This document shows, one piece after another, positions 45,031-53,513 of a stretch of DNA of 64,000 bases. The notes under the pieces are model-generated. The model worked only from the letters and a program-made list of their open reading frames with translations, made no database searches and was not told where the DNA came from. Both the position numbers and the translations under genes were made by a program. The DNA is from Oceanospirillaceae bacterium (GTDB lineage Bacteria > Pseudomonadota > Gammaproteobacteria > Pseudomonadales > Oceanobacteraceae): positions 62,001 through 126,000 of the forward strand of contig JACKOM010000007.1 in assembly GCA_024234265.1 (NCBI GenBank). The letters are read 5' to 3'. The first letter of the stretch is position 1. The number at the start of each line of letters is the position of its first letter.

Positions 45031-45306
45031 ATGCGCAAACCCGAGCTGGCCGCATTTGTGGCTGAAAAAGCCGACCTGAGCAAAGATAAAGCCGCCGAAA
45101 TCATTACCCTGATCACCGACCATATCGGTGAAACCCTGCGTAAAGGCGAAACCGTTAACTTGGTGGGTTTTGGCAGTTTTAACCAGAAATCCCGCGCTGC
45201 CCGTCAGGGTAAAAACCCGAAGACCGGCGAAGCTATCACCATTGCTGCCAGCAAATCCGTTGCTTTCAAACCGGGCAAAGCCCTGAAAGACAGCGTTAAC
45301 CAATAA
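45031..45306 (+). CDS. HU-family DNA-binding protein
   Basis: 91 residues, starting MRKPELAAFVAEKADLSKDKA (AAGGAG ribosome site 6 bases upstream). Standard HU dimer fold: two helices, then GETVNLVGFGSF and the DNA-intercalating arm RAARQGKNPKTGEAITI, with FKPGKALKDSV at the end. HU rather than IHF by the arm sequence and by the absence of the IHF GNFxLRDK pattern. A nucleoid architectural protein; which HU paralogue is not clear. Confidence 0.93.
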   Translation: MRKPELAAFVAEKADLSKDKAAEIITLITDHIGETLRKGETVNLVGFGSFNQKSRAARQGKNPKTGEAITIAASKSVAFKPGKALKDSVNQ

Positions 45307-45386
45307 GACCTTGGTTCCCTTGTAGTCATTGTCGCCCCCCTGCGGCGTGGTATCATGGCCACGCGTTGCGGGGGCTGTCATCAAAC

Positions 45387-45392
45387 TATAAT
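45387..45392 (+). promoter_or_regulatory. Candidate -10 of the SCP2-like gene
   Basis: TATAAT 72 bases before the ATG, preceded at 15 bases by TTGCGG. A long GC-rich imperfect hairpin at 45334-45377 (CCCCC...CGTGG / CCACG...GGGGG) just upstream may end HU transcription. Confidence 0.35.
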
Positions 45393-45464
45393 CTTTGATA
45401 CCCCAGTAGAAATTACAGCCGTAGTTCCGTGCCGGGCGGCCCCTCTTCGACGCAGTGAGTTTTT

Positions 45465-45860
45465 ATGTCGTACTTCAATCCGGTAATTATTATGTTCAAA
45501 TTTAAAGCACTCCTGTGGGTATTCGGGCGCTTGCTGAAAAAAGCCGCCAAAACTAACCCTGACTTTGTGGAATACATCAAAGGCAAGGATCTGACCTTCC
45601 AGATCCAGACTGCCAAAGGCAAAGGCCGTCATTTCATCGTGAAAGAGGGCACTGTGCGCTCCAAACGTGGCCTGGCGAAAACCCCAACCTTCAGCCTGAT
45701 TTTCAAAGATGCGGCCACCGCCTTAGGTGTAATGACCTCCAAGGATAAAACTGCCTTTATGAAAGCCATTCAGGATAAAGACCTGGTGATCAGCGGCGAT
45801 TTTAAAGAAGTGATGTGGTTCCAGGGGCTGACCAAGTACCTCAAACCCAAAAGGAAATAA
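45465..45860 (+). CDS. SCP2 sterol-binding-domain-like small protein
   Basis: 131 residues (or 122 from Met10). Basic, one domain: a helix KFKALLWVFGRLLKKAAK then LTFQIQTAKGKGRHFIVKEGTVRSKRG...TFSLIFKDAATALGVMTSKDKTAFMKAIQDKDLVISGD, the SCP2 pattern of a hydrophobic-ligand pocket (compare UbiJ and related lipid-binding proteins). Start is uncertain because neither ATG has a strong ribosome site. Four bases before the symporter gene. Ligand unknown. Confidence 0.75.
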   Translation: MSYFNPVIIMFKFKALLWVFGRLLKKAAKTNPDFVEYIKGKDLTFQIQTAKGKGRHFIVKEGTVRSKRGLAKTPTFSLIFKDAATALGVMTSKDKTAFMKAIQDKDLVISGDFKEVMWFQGLTKYLKPKRK

Positions 45861-45863
45861 TCA

Positions 45864-47156
45864 ATGGCGCAGGATACGAACCGTTTAACCCGTCATATCC
45901 TGCTAGCCATGCTGCTGGGCATAGGCCTTGGGGCCTGTGCCCAGTGGTTGCTTGAAAGCCTCGCGTTACCCTCCCTGAATACTTTTTTTCATACCTGGTT
46001 AAGTGGTGGCCTGTTCTGGGTCATAGGTAAGGTATTTGTTGCCTCCCTGAAATTATTGGTTGTGCCTCTGGTGCTGGTGTCACTGGTGTGTGGGGCGGCG
46101 AGCCTCAGCGCCGGCAGTGAGCTTGGGCGGGTGGGCCTGAAAACCCTGATTTTGTATTTGTTAACCACGGCCCTCGCGATCAGCCTCGCCATGCTGGCGG
46201 CTGTGCTGTTTGAACCGGGTGTAGGAGTCAGCCTGGAAACCCGCGGCCCAGTGCAGGTCAATACCCCCACCAGTTTTGCCAATGTGCTGGTGGGTATTTT
46301 CCCCAGCAATCCCTTTGCCGCCATGGTGGAAGGCAACATGCTGCAGGTAATCGTATTTGCCCTGTTGTTGGGTACTGCGTTACGCCAGGCCGGCACAGCC
46401 GGGCAGCGCATCCATGCCCAGTTTAATGACTGGAACGAAGTGGTCATGGTGCTGGTGGGGCTGCTGATGCGGTTTGCCCCCTACGGTGTATTTGCCCTGC
46501 TGTTTAACCTGTTTGCCGAAAAAGGTTTTGCCACCCTGCAGGATCTCGCCCTGTATTTCATGACGGTTCTGTTGGTATTGCTGGCGCAGATGTTATTGGT
46601 TTACCCCAGCCTGCTGGTTTTTCTGGCACGGCTTAACCCCCTGATTTTTTTGAAAAAAATGCGCCAGGTGCATGTCTTTGCGTTTTCTACTGCCTCGTCC
46701 AACGCCACCTTGCCGGTGACATTACAGGTGGTGGAAAAACGCCTGGGGGTGGATAACCGCATCGCATCTTTTGCAATTCCCCTTGGCGCGACGCTGAACA
46801 TGGATGGCACTGCTATTATGCAAGGGGTAGCAACCGTGTTTATTGCCCAGGCCTATGGGGTTGATTTATCCATGTCGGCCTACCTGCTGGTGATACTGAC
46901 CGCGACCCTGGCGTCGGTCGGTACTGCCGGGGTGCCCGGTGTCGGGCTGGTGACTCTGTCCATGGTGCTGCAGCAGGTCAACCTGCCGGTGGAAGGCATA
47001 GCCCTGATCATGGGCGTCGACAGGTTGCTGGATATGTTACGCACCGCGGTGAACGTGACCGGCGATGCGGCGGTGGCCTGTGTGGTGGCCGCCAGTGAAG
47101 GCAAGCTGAACCCTGAATGTTATGCACAACAAACGGGGGTTACGGAGAGCGGGTAA
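45864..47156 (+). CDS. Dicarboxylate/amino acid:cation symporter (DAACS family)
   Basis: 430 residues, eight predicted membrane helices with two re-entrant loops, as in GltP/DctA. Signatures: STASSNATLPVTL (HP1 serine-rich loop), ATLNMDGTAIMQGVATVFIAQ (NMDGT, Na+/substrate site), TASVGTAGVPG-like HP2 (ATLASVGTAGVPGVGL) and the TM8 Asp-Arg-Asp-like VDRLLDMLRTAVNVTGD. That Arg position suggests acidic substrates (glutamate/aspartate or dicarboxylate). Its stop abuts the next gene's start. Confidence 0.92.
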   Translation: MAQDTNRLTRHILLAMLLGIGLGACAQWLLESLALPSLNTFFHTWLSGGLFWVIGKVFVASLKLLVVPLVLVSLVCGAASLSAGSELGRVGLKTLILYLLTTALAISLAMLAAVLFEPGVGVSLETRGPVQVNTPTSFANVLVGIFPSNPFAAMVEGNMLQVIVFALLLGTALRQAGTAGQRIHAQFNDWNEVVMVLVGLLMRFAPYGVFALLFNLFAEKGFATLQDLALYFMTVLLVLLAQMLLVYPSLLVFLARLNPLIFLKKMRQVHVFAFSTASSNATLPVTLQVVEKRLGVDNRIASFAIPLGATLNMDGTAIMQGVATVFIAQAYGVDLSMSAYLLVILTATLASVGTAGVPGVGLVTLSMVLQQVNLPVEGIALIMGVDRLLDMLRTAVNVTGDAAVACVVAASEGKLNPECYAQQTGVTESG

Positions 47157-47939
47157 ATGAAAAAATTGCTTATTCTGTGTGTACTCGGTGTCAGTCCATG
47201 GGTATCAGCCAGCAGCCAGCAGGAGCTGGACGGAATAAGCGAGCAGGTCCCGCAACTCTGGGAAGATTACCGCCCCCTGTGTGAAGGGGGTTATGAATAC
47301 CAGGTGCAGCTCGGTTTGGGTGATCGCCTGCTGTATCTGGATAATCACCTTACAGGTACCCCCTTAAGCCAGTCGTTACGTCAGGCCCAGCGTCAGCTGG
47401 TGGATATCAGTGGCATGTGGAATGGCGAAAGCTGGGCAAGCCGCTGGCAGCTTGAGCAGGCAGCCCTGGCCCCCGCACAGCGTGAAGCCCTGCGCGATTA
47501 TCTTTTCAAACTGCAGGATCAAAAACCCTCCGGCGAACGTGAATCCTTGGTGCGTGGCATTGCCCGGCACGGTATCCGCCTTAATCTGGCCCTGCGTGAA
47601 GGCATCTGGAAAACCTGTTACGCGCTGGATAAACAAACCCAGGGTGAGGTGCTGGAACGTCAGTTAGATGACCGCTGGCTGGAACAACAGCCCCTGGTGA
47701 AATACGAAGTTGAACGGGAACAGATGGCCTATTACTTCTTTGCTTTCCGTGCTGTTACCACAGCGAACCTGCGGGAATATGCCCGCCTCGAAGAGGGTAT
47801 TCAGGCTTGGACCGACGTGATGGAAGGGGCGATACGCAACCACTTTGCAGGGTTGCGTAACCAACTGGTGGCAGTGCCCCTTAACCTCCCTGCGACAGTT
47901 GCCGGGCCATTGCCTGAAGAGCTTCTTCCGCTTCAATAA
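47157..47939 (+). CDS. Secreted protein of unknown function
   Basis: 260 residues. Signal peptide MKKLLILCVLGVSPWVSA, cleavage near residue 18. The mature part is mostly helical and acidic, with two Cys (CEGGYEYQVQ and TCYALDK) that could form a disulfide, and a DUF2059-like stretch YYFFAFRAVTTANLREYARLEEG near the end; the family match is weak. Starts directly after the symporter stop, so probably the same operon. Its last 59 bases overlap the convergent HDOD gene. I do not recognise a function. Confidence 0.75.
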   Translation: MKKLLILCVLGVSPWVSASSQQELDGISEQVPQLWEDYRPLCEGGYEYQVQLGLGDRLLYLDNHLTGTPLSQSLRQAQRQLVDISGMWNGESWASRWQLEQAALAPAQREALRDYLFKLQDQKPSGERESLVRGIARHGIRLNLALREGIWKTCYALDKQTQGEVLERQLDDRWLEQQPLVKYEVEREQMAYYFFAFRAVTTANLREYARLEEGIQAWTDVMEGAIRNHFAGLRNQLVAVPLNLPATVAGPLPEELLPLQ

Positions 47940-49284
47940 CCCGCTCTAAACCCGCTAAGGCTTTGGCCTCATCCATCTGGATGCTGGCCATCAGCTCAAG
48001 GGGCATTTCTGTCTCAGGGCCGCCGCCGATTCCTTTGGTACGCAACATGCGCTGCACTATGAATAACATGCGCGCCAGCTGATGGTGCTGCTCGGCATAG
48101 GCAGGTTCATTCTGGTAACGGATGGCGGTACACACATCCTCCGGCAAGCCCCACTGTTTGAGCAGGCAACTGCTGATTTGCTCACGGCTGATACCCAGCA
48201 GGTGTTGCTCAATAAAATAACGGTTGATGTGCGGATTGGCGTCCACGTGGCGGTTAACCAGACGGAAATGGGGGGGGAATACATGGGCGAGGATCAGGTA
48301 ACCAAAGTTGTTCAGCAGACCACTCAGGTAGGCCATGCCCTGTGAGGGGCGCGATTTAACCGGCATGGCACGCACCAGCTCACTCATCAGGGCGGCGGTG
48401 TACACGGATTGGGTCCAGAAGGGTGTGTAACCGGTTGGCCCCTGTTTGGGCACTTCCAGGGTGCGGCCTAATGCCAGGCCAAGGGCGAGGTTGATTACCA
48501 GATCAAAACCCAGCACCCGCACCACGGCATCTTTTACGCTGGAGATACCACCCGACATACCGTAATAGGGGCTGTTGGCCCAGCTGATCACCTGGGCGGC
48601 AAGGCCCGGGTCACGCTCGACAATACGTGAAAGCTGCTCGGTTTCGGCGTTGGGGTCCATGCGCAGGCTGATAATCTGTTGTGCTGTTTCCGGCAGGGGT
48701 GGCATGTCGAGGGTTTCTTCCAGACGCTGGCGGATGCGGCGCTCGGTGAAATTTTTCACCGCACGGTTGATTTGCACTATGTCGGTTTGCACCCACTGGC
48801 TGCCGGGCAGGCGGCTGTGGGGTATTTCGGCTGTGTAGTGGCCGATGCGTGAGCTGCTGATCAGGGTCTGGAAATCATTTTGCGGCACCTGCAGCCATTC
48901 GCTTTCCCCCAGATGCAGGCTTATTTCATTCTGCCCGAGCAGGGCTTCATCCACATAGGTGTCGAGGCCTGTCAGCTGTGGCAGGGCCGGTAATTCGGTG
49001 ACCTGCAGACGCTGTTTGAGTTTGTTGATTTCTTCAGGTTTGACAGGGCTTAGCTGACGCGCGGTGGCGGCATAAAGGGCATTTAAATCCAGCAGGCTGG
49101 TGGCCGGAAAAATAACCTGAACCTGGCCGATGTCATCTTCCAGTACGCAAATCTGAGCTGCGTTTTCTGTCATTCCTTGCATAGTGAACACCGCAGAAGA
49201 AACATAAAGGGGGGTTTTGTTCGCCAGTGTGTATTTGACATTCCAGTCCTCCAGCACTTGCTGAACTCTGCTTGGGATGGCCAT
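47881..49284 (-). CDS. HDOD-domain protein with N-terminal YbaK-like domain
   Basis: 467 residues from MAIPSRVQQVL (GAGGTAG upstream). Residues ~1-150 resemble the YbaK/ProXp tRNA-editing fold (VQQVLEDWNVKYTLANKTPL... QVQVIFPATSLLDLNAL). Residues ~205-410 are an HDOD domain (MPPLPETAQQIISLRMDPNAETEQLSRIVERDPGLAAQVISWANSPYYG ... RVLGFDLVINLALGLALG), a catalytically inactive HD relative used in signalling. Such fusions occur in Pseudomonas-like bacteria, function unclear. Overlaps the convergent secreted-protein gene by 59 bases. Confidence 0.82.
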   Translation of the reverse strand: MAIPSRVQQVLEDWNVKYTLANKTPLYVSSAVFTMQGMTENAAQICVLEDDIGQVQVIFPATSLLDLNALYAATARQLSPVKPEEINKLKQRLQVTELPALPQLTGLDTYVDEALLGQNEISLHLGESEWLQVPQNDFQTLISSSRIGHYTAEIPHSRLPGSQWVQTDIVQINRAVKNFTERRIRQRLEETLDMPPLPETAQQIISLRMDPNAETEQLSRIVERDPGLAAQVISWANSPYYGMSGGISSVKDAVVRVLGFDLVINLALGLALGRTLEVPKQGPTGYTPFWTQSVYTAALMSELVRAMPVKSRPSQGMAYLSGLLNNFGYLILAHVFPPHFRLVNRHVDANPHINRYFIEQHLLGISREQISSCLLKQWGLPEDVCTAIRYQNEPAYAEQHHQLARMLFIVQRMLRTKGIGGGPETEMPLELMASIQMDEAKALAGLERVIEAEEALQAMARQLSQGG

Positions 49285-49400
49285 AACTACCTCGGACCCA
49301 GGATAAAAACATGCTGTATTCACTATAGGTCAGCAGCGCCAGCCTGCGCGGTTACAGTGTAATTTTGTGACGGGAGGAGCAGGTCTGCTTTCTGGCCTTT

Positions 49401-51488
49401 TTAAACCTGTGCGTAGCGGGTTTTATCGCCAATCCAGCGGGTGATAAGCGCTTGGGTGGCAGCGCTGTCGCGGATGATGTTTTGCGCCAGGGGTTTAACT
49501 GTGTCCAGCAGCCATGCATCACGCTGCAGATCGGCCACCCTGAACTGCATCAGGCCAGTTTGACGGGTGCCAAGCACTTCACCCGGCCCGCGCAGGGCGA
49601 GATCTTCTTCGGCAATCCGGAAACCGTCATTGGTTTCACGCATTACCTGCAGGCGGGTTTTGCCCTGCTGCGAAAGGGGGCGGTGGTATAGCAATACACA
49701 GTGGCTTTCGGCGCTGCCGCGCCCGACCCGGCCACGCAGCTGGTGCAATTGGGCAAGGCCTAAGCGCTCGGGGTTTTCGATGACCATCAGGCTGGCGTTG
49801 GGTACATCGACACCGACTTCAATCACTGTGGTGGCCACCAGCAGTTGTAATTCATTGCGTTTGAAGGCGTCCATCACTGCGGATTTTTCCGCGGCTTTCA
49901 TGCGCCCATGCACTAAACCTATGGCCATGCCGGGCAGCATGGCCTGTAAGTCCTGCAGGGTATTTTCCGCCGCCTGGGCTTCGAGGGTTTCGCTTTCTTC
50001 AATCAGGGTACACACCCAGTAGGCCTGGGCGCCATGGGCACAGGCAAGCTGGATGCGTTCTACCACTTCATCGCGGCGCTCGTCGGACACCACCAGGGTT
50101 TTCACCGGGGTGCGCCCCGGTGGCAGTTCATCAATCACCGAAGTATCCAGATCCGCATAGGCGCTCATGGCCAGGGTACGGGGGATAGGGGTGGCGGTCA
50201 TGATGAGCTGATGGGGCACACCGAGTTTGCCTTTTTCTTTCAGGGCAAGGCGCTGGTGCACACCAAAACGGTGTTGTTCGTCGATGATCACCAGGCCGAG
50301 GTTGGCAAACTCAACCTCTTCCTGAAACAGGGCGTGGGTGCCGACCACCATTTGTGCCTGCCCGCCGGCGATGGCACTGAGCGAAGCACTGCGGGCCTTG
50401 CCCTTGAGTTTACCGGCCAGCCAGCTGACTTCGATGCCGAGTGGATTTAACCACTGGCTGAAGTTGTGCAGGTGCTGCTCGGCGAGAATTTCCGTGGGCG
50501 CCATGAGAGCCACCTGCTGGCCGGATTCAATTGCCGCCACCGCGGCGAGGGCGGCCACCAGGGTTTTGCCGGAACCCACATCACCCTGCACAAGGCGCAG
50601 CATAGGCACACTGCGCACCATATCGGCCCGTAATTCGGCTTCTACCCGGGATTGGGCATTGGTGGGGCTGAAGGGCAGATTGGCGAGTAGTTGTGCACGC
50701 AATTTGCCCGGATTGTTAACCGGAATAGCCCCGTCCTGCTGAATCTCCATGCGCAGTTGCAGCAGGCTGAGGTGGTGGGCGAGCAGTTCCTCCACAATCA
50801 GACGCACCTGGCAGGGGTGCTGGGCCTCGCTGAGTTGCTCTAAATTGGCGTGGGCATCGGGCGCGTGCAGGTAACGCAGTGCGGCATTCAGGGGCGGTAA
50901 TTTCAGCTGGGCTAAAACCTGCGGTGGCAGCCAGTCCTGCAGGCTTTCATCCCCGGCCATCATGGCGATGGCCTGTTGGGTGAGTTGCTGCCAGCGGGCC
51001 TGATTAAGCCCTTCGGTGCTGGGGTAAATCGGGGTGAGGCGTGCATCCACGGGGGCCGGGTTACTTTCGTCCAGACGCTGGTATTCGGGGTGATAGAGTT
51101 CAAGGCCACTTACACCGCGGCGCGCTTCGCCGTAACAGCGCAGCAGTGTGCCCTTGCTGAGGTTGTTTTTCTGCGCCGTGGAGAAATGGTAGAAACGCAG
51201 GCTGATGGTGCCTGTGCCATCCTGCAGGCGCACCACCAGGGAACGGCGTTTGCCGAACACTACATCCGCGGCGCGGATTTCCCCTTCAATCACCGCATCC
51301 AGCCCGGGGCGCAGGGCGCCAATCGGGGTAATGCGGGTGCGGTCCTGGTAACGCAGGGGCAGGTGAAACAGCACATCCTGCACCGTATAAATGCCGAGTT
51401 TGTGCAGTTTTTCCGCGAGTTTGTCACCGACGTTTTTTAAATCGGTGACAGGGCGGTCGTGCAGGGCTTTATTCAGAACAACCGGCAT
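49401..51488 (-). CDS. recG: ATP-dependent DNA helicase RecG
   Basis: 695 residues. Remodels stalled forks and branched DNA. Wedge/OB domain at the N-terminus (LKNVGDKLAEKLHKLGI, LPLRYQDRTRITPI), then SF2 helicase motifs: LVQGDVGSGKTLVA (Walker A, ~290), APTEILAEQH, IIDEQHRFGV (DEQH), TATPIPRTLA, VHGRMKAAEK, ATTVIEVGVDVPNA and QLRGRVGRG. Ends with the TRG-motif region. The start overlaps the 3' end of oxyR by 16 bases; same strand, so coupled. Confidence 0.97.
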   Translation of the reverse strand: MPVVLNKALHDRPVTDLKNVGDKLAEKLHKLGIYTVQDVLFHLPLRYQDRTRITPIGALRPGLDAVIEGEIRAADVVFGKRRSLVVRLQDGTGTISLRFYHFSTAQKNNLSKGTLLRCYGEARRGVSGLELYHPEYQRLDESNPAPVDARLTPIYPSTEGLNQARWQQLTQQAIAMMAGDESLQDWLPPQVLAQLKLPPLNAALRYLHAPDAHANLEQLSEAQHPCQVRLIVEELLAHHLSLLQLRMEIQQDGAIPVNNPGKLRAQLLANLPFSPTNAQSRVEAELRADMVRSVPMLRLVQGDVGSGKTLVAALAAVAAIESGQQVALMAPTEILAEQHLHNFSQWLNPLGIEVSWLAGKLKGKARSASLSAIAGGQAQMVVGTHALFQEEVEFANLGLVIIDEQHRFGVHQRLALKEKGKLGVPHQLIMTATPIPRTLAMSAYADLDTSVIDELPPGRTPVKTLVVSDERRDEVVERIQLACAHGAQAYWVCTLIEESETLEAQAAENTLQDLQAMLPGMAIGLVHGRMKAAEKSAVMDAFKRNELQLLVATTVIEVGVDVPNASLMVIENPERLGLAQLHQLRGRVGRGSAESHCVLLYHRPLSQQGKTRLQVMRETNDGFRIAEEDLALRGPGEVLGTRQTGLMQFRVADLQRDAWLLDTVKPLAQNIIRDSAATQALITRWIGDKTRYAQV

Positions 51489-52375
51489 AGGCTGGCGGCC
51501 TGGGTGATCACATCAATCGCTTTGGGGCGTGGGAAGGAGGTGCGCCAGGCGACAGCCACTGTGCGGGTCGGCACGGGTTTTTCAAACGGGCGCGCTTCCA
51601 GCAGGCCGGCTTTGTAAGTGCTGTGGCCCATGGCGGATTGCGGCAATATGGTCAGGCCAATACCGGAAGCCACCATATGGCGCAGGGTTTCAATCGAACT
51701 GCCTTCGGTGATGGCATTCAGTTTTGGGTTACGGCGTTTGGCGATGGCCGGGCAGATTTCCAACACCTGATCGCGGAAACAATGGCCCTCACCGAGCAGC
51801 AATAAATCTTCGTTGACCAGTTGGTTAGGGTCGATACGTTTTTGTTTTGCCCAGGCATGCTGGCCGGGCATCAGCACCATAAAAGGTTCTTCATACAGAG
51901 CTTTGGTTAATACGTCCGGCTCGGTGAATGGCAGGGCGATAATAATCACATCCAGTTCACCGTCACGCAGTTTGCGGCGTAAAACACCCGTGTAATTTTC
52001 TTCCACATACAAAGGCATATTCGGTGCGAGGTTTTGCACCTCAGGAATCAGGTGCGGAAATAAATACGGGCCAACGGTAAAAATTGCACCGATTTTGAGG
52101 GGGCCGTTTAACTGATCTTTTCCAGAGCGGGCGATATCTTCGAGGCATTTAGCCTCTTCCAAAACCTTCTGTGCCTGAGCCACAATGCGCTCGCCCAGGG
52201 GCGTGACCTGAACGGATGATTTTGAGCGCTCAAACAAGGGCACGCCTAATTCGCTTTCGAGCTTTTTTATGGCCACACTAAGGGTTGGCTGACTGACAAA
52301 ACAGCGGTCGGCTGCGTGGCCAAAATGGCGTTCCTGAGCCAAAGCGACAATGTAACGAAGTTCAGACAGTGTCAT
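51473..52375 (-). CDS. oxyR: Hydrogen peroxide-sensing regulator OxyR
   Basis: LysR-family activator of peroxide defence; 300 residues. N-terminal winged HTH (LRYIVALAQERHFGHAADRCFVSQPTLSVAIKKLE). The redox pair is present at the classical positions: Cys199 in LGEGHCFRDQ and Cys208 in VLEICPA. Upstream of recG, overlapping it by 16 bases; oxyR-recG is a conserved pair in Pseudomonas. Divergent from the SDR gene. Confidence 0.96.
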   Translation of the reverse strand: MTLSELRYIVALAQERHFGHAADRCFVSQPTLSVAIKKLESELGVPLFERSKSSVQVTPLGERIVAQAQKVLEEAKCLEDIARSGKDQLNGPLKIGAIFTVGPYLFPHLIPEVQNLAPNMPLYVEENYTGVLRRKLRDGELDVIIIALPFTEPDVLTKALYEEPFMVLMPGQHAWAKQKRIDPNQLVNEDLLLLGEGHCFRDQVLEICPAIAKRRNPKLNAITEGSSIETLRHMVASGIGLTILPQSAMGHSTYKAGLLEARPFEKPVPTRTVAVAWRTSFPRPKAIDVITQAASLCRLF

Positions 52376-52432
52376 GGGGCGGCCTTAGTTGGAAAAACAA
52401 CGGGGTCAGCAACAATAAAGCAAGGTGAGCAT

Positions 52433-53290
52433 ATGGCAAAACGAATTTTAATTGTGGGCAGTGGTGATGTGGGTGGGCATCTGGCCTGCGATCTTGCTGC
52501 TGATGGTCATAAGGTGTGGGGCCTGCGTCGTTCCAATAAACCCGTGGGTGATGGTGTGACCACCATCAGTGCGGATGTCGCCGATCCTGAAACCCTGATG
52601 GATTTACCCGGTGAGCTGGATTACCTGGTATATGCGGTGGCGTCACCGGATTTTTCCGAAGAGGGTTACCAGCAATTTTATGTGCAGGGCTTGAAAAATA
52701 TTCTCGCTGTTTTAAAAGCCGGCGGTAATAAAGTTAAACACGTGTTTTTTGTTTCCAGCTCCAGCGTGTATCACCATCACGATGGCAGTGTGGTGGATGA
52801 AAATACCCCCTGCGAACCGACCAGTTTTGCCGGTAAAAAAATGCTCGAAGCCGAGCAGGTTTTATTAAGTGGCCCCTTCCCCGGCACTGCGGTGCGTTTT
52901 TCCGGTATTTATGGCCCTGGCCGCATCCGCCTGATTACCCAGGCTAAACGTGGTGGCCATTGTGACCCTGAGCCGCCGGTGTGGACCAACCGTATTCACC
53001 GCGATGACTGCGTGGCGGTTTTAAAATTCCTGATTGAAAAAGACATGGGCGGCACGGCGCTGGAAAAAATCTACTTGGCCTCAGACCCGAACCCCACACC
53101 GTTGTTTGATGTGCTGGAGTGGATGAAAGACCGTATCGGTGATGTGGAAGATGATACTGATTTGCCGGAAGCCACCCGCCGCGGCAGTAAAAAATGCAGC
53201 TGCCAGCGCCTGCTGGATTTGGGTTATCAATTTATTTACCCGGATTATCAGAGTGGTTATGACGGGATTTTGCAGGACATGGGTTATTAG
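52433..53290 (+). CDS. NAD-dependent epimerase/dehydratase-like SDR protein (YeeZ-like)
   Basis: 285 residues from MAKRILIVGSGDVGGHLACDL (AAGGTGAG upstream). The Rossmann start GSGDVGGHLA, FFVSSSSVYHHHDGSVVDENTPCEP and FSGIYGPGRIRLI resemble E. coli YeeZ and other atypical extended SDRs. The SDR active-site YxxxK is not in its usual form (SFAGKKMLEAEQVLL), as in YeeZ, so catalysis is uncertain. Two Cys near the end (KKCSCQ) are unusual. Substrate unknown. Confidence 0.8.
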   Translation: MAKRILIVGSGDVGGHLACDLAADGHKVWGLRRSNKPVGDGVTTISADVADPETLMDLPGELDYLVYAVASPDFSEEGYQQFYVQGLKNILAVLKAGGNKVKHVFFVSSSSVYHHHDGSVVDENTPCEPTSFAGKKMLEAEQVLLSGPFPGTAVRFSGIYGPGRIRLITQAKRGGHCDPEPPVWTNRIHRDDCVAVLKFLIEKDMGGTALEKIYLASDPNPTPLFDVLEWMKDRIGDVEDDTDLPEATRRGSKKCSCQRLLDLGYQFIYPDYQSGYDGILQDMGY

Positions 53291-53464
53291 TAAAAACTAG
53301 CTGCGTTGCCCGAACTTCGTTAAAAACGAACTCAAAATGCTCACTGCCTCTGGCAGAACGTTGTAAGACGGCCCGAAGGGTGAGCGAAGCGAATATTTAT
53401 AAATTATAAACTGCGCTTTTTCGTTCGTTTTTGCCTTGTTCTGGCTGCCTCGCTGACGTTTTTA
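53291..53464. repeat. Imperfect 174-bp palindromic intergenic element
   Basis: Begins TAAAAAC right at the SDR stop and ends GTTTTTA. The left arm (GAACTTCGTTAAAAACGAACTCAAAATGC) and right arm (GCGCTTTTTCGTTCGTTTTTGCCTTGTTC) pair over long stretches, notably AAAAACGAAC/GTTCGTTTTT. The centre has a perfect CTGCC-TCT-GGCAG hairpin (53345-53357). No coding potential. Looks like an interspersed REP/MITE-type repeat; only one copy is in this window. Confidence 0.6.
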
Positions 53465-53465
53465 G

Positions 53466-53494
53466 AACCCCGCTAAATGCGGGGTTTTTTGTTT
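53466..53494 (+). terminator. Rho-independent terminator between the SDR gene and crc
   Basis: AACCCCGC - TAAAT - GCGGGGTTTTTT. Read on the minus strand it has only a short T-run, so mainly a plus-strand terminator. Confidence 0.85.
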
Positions 53495-53513
53495 TGGTGG
53501 TATAGCAGGCAGA

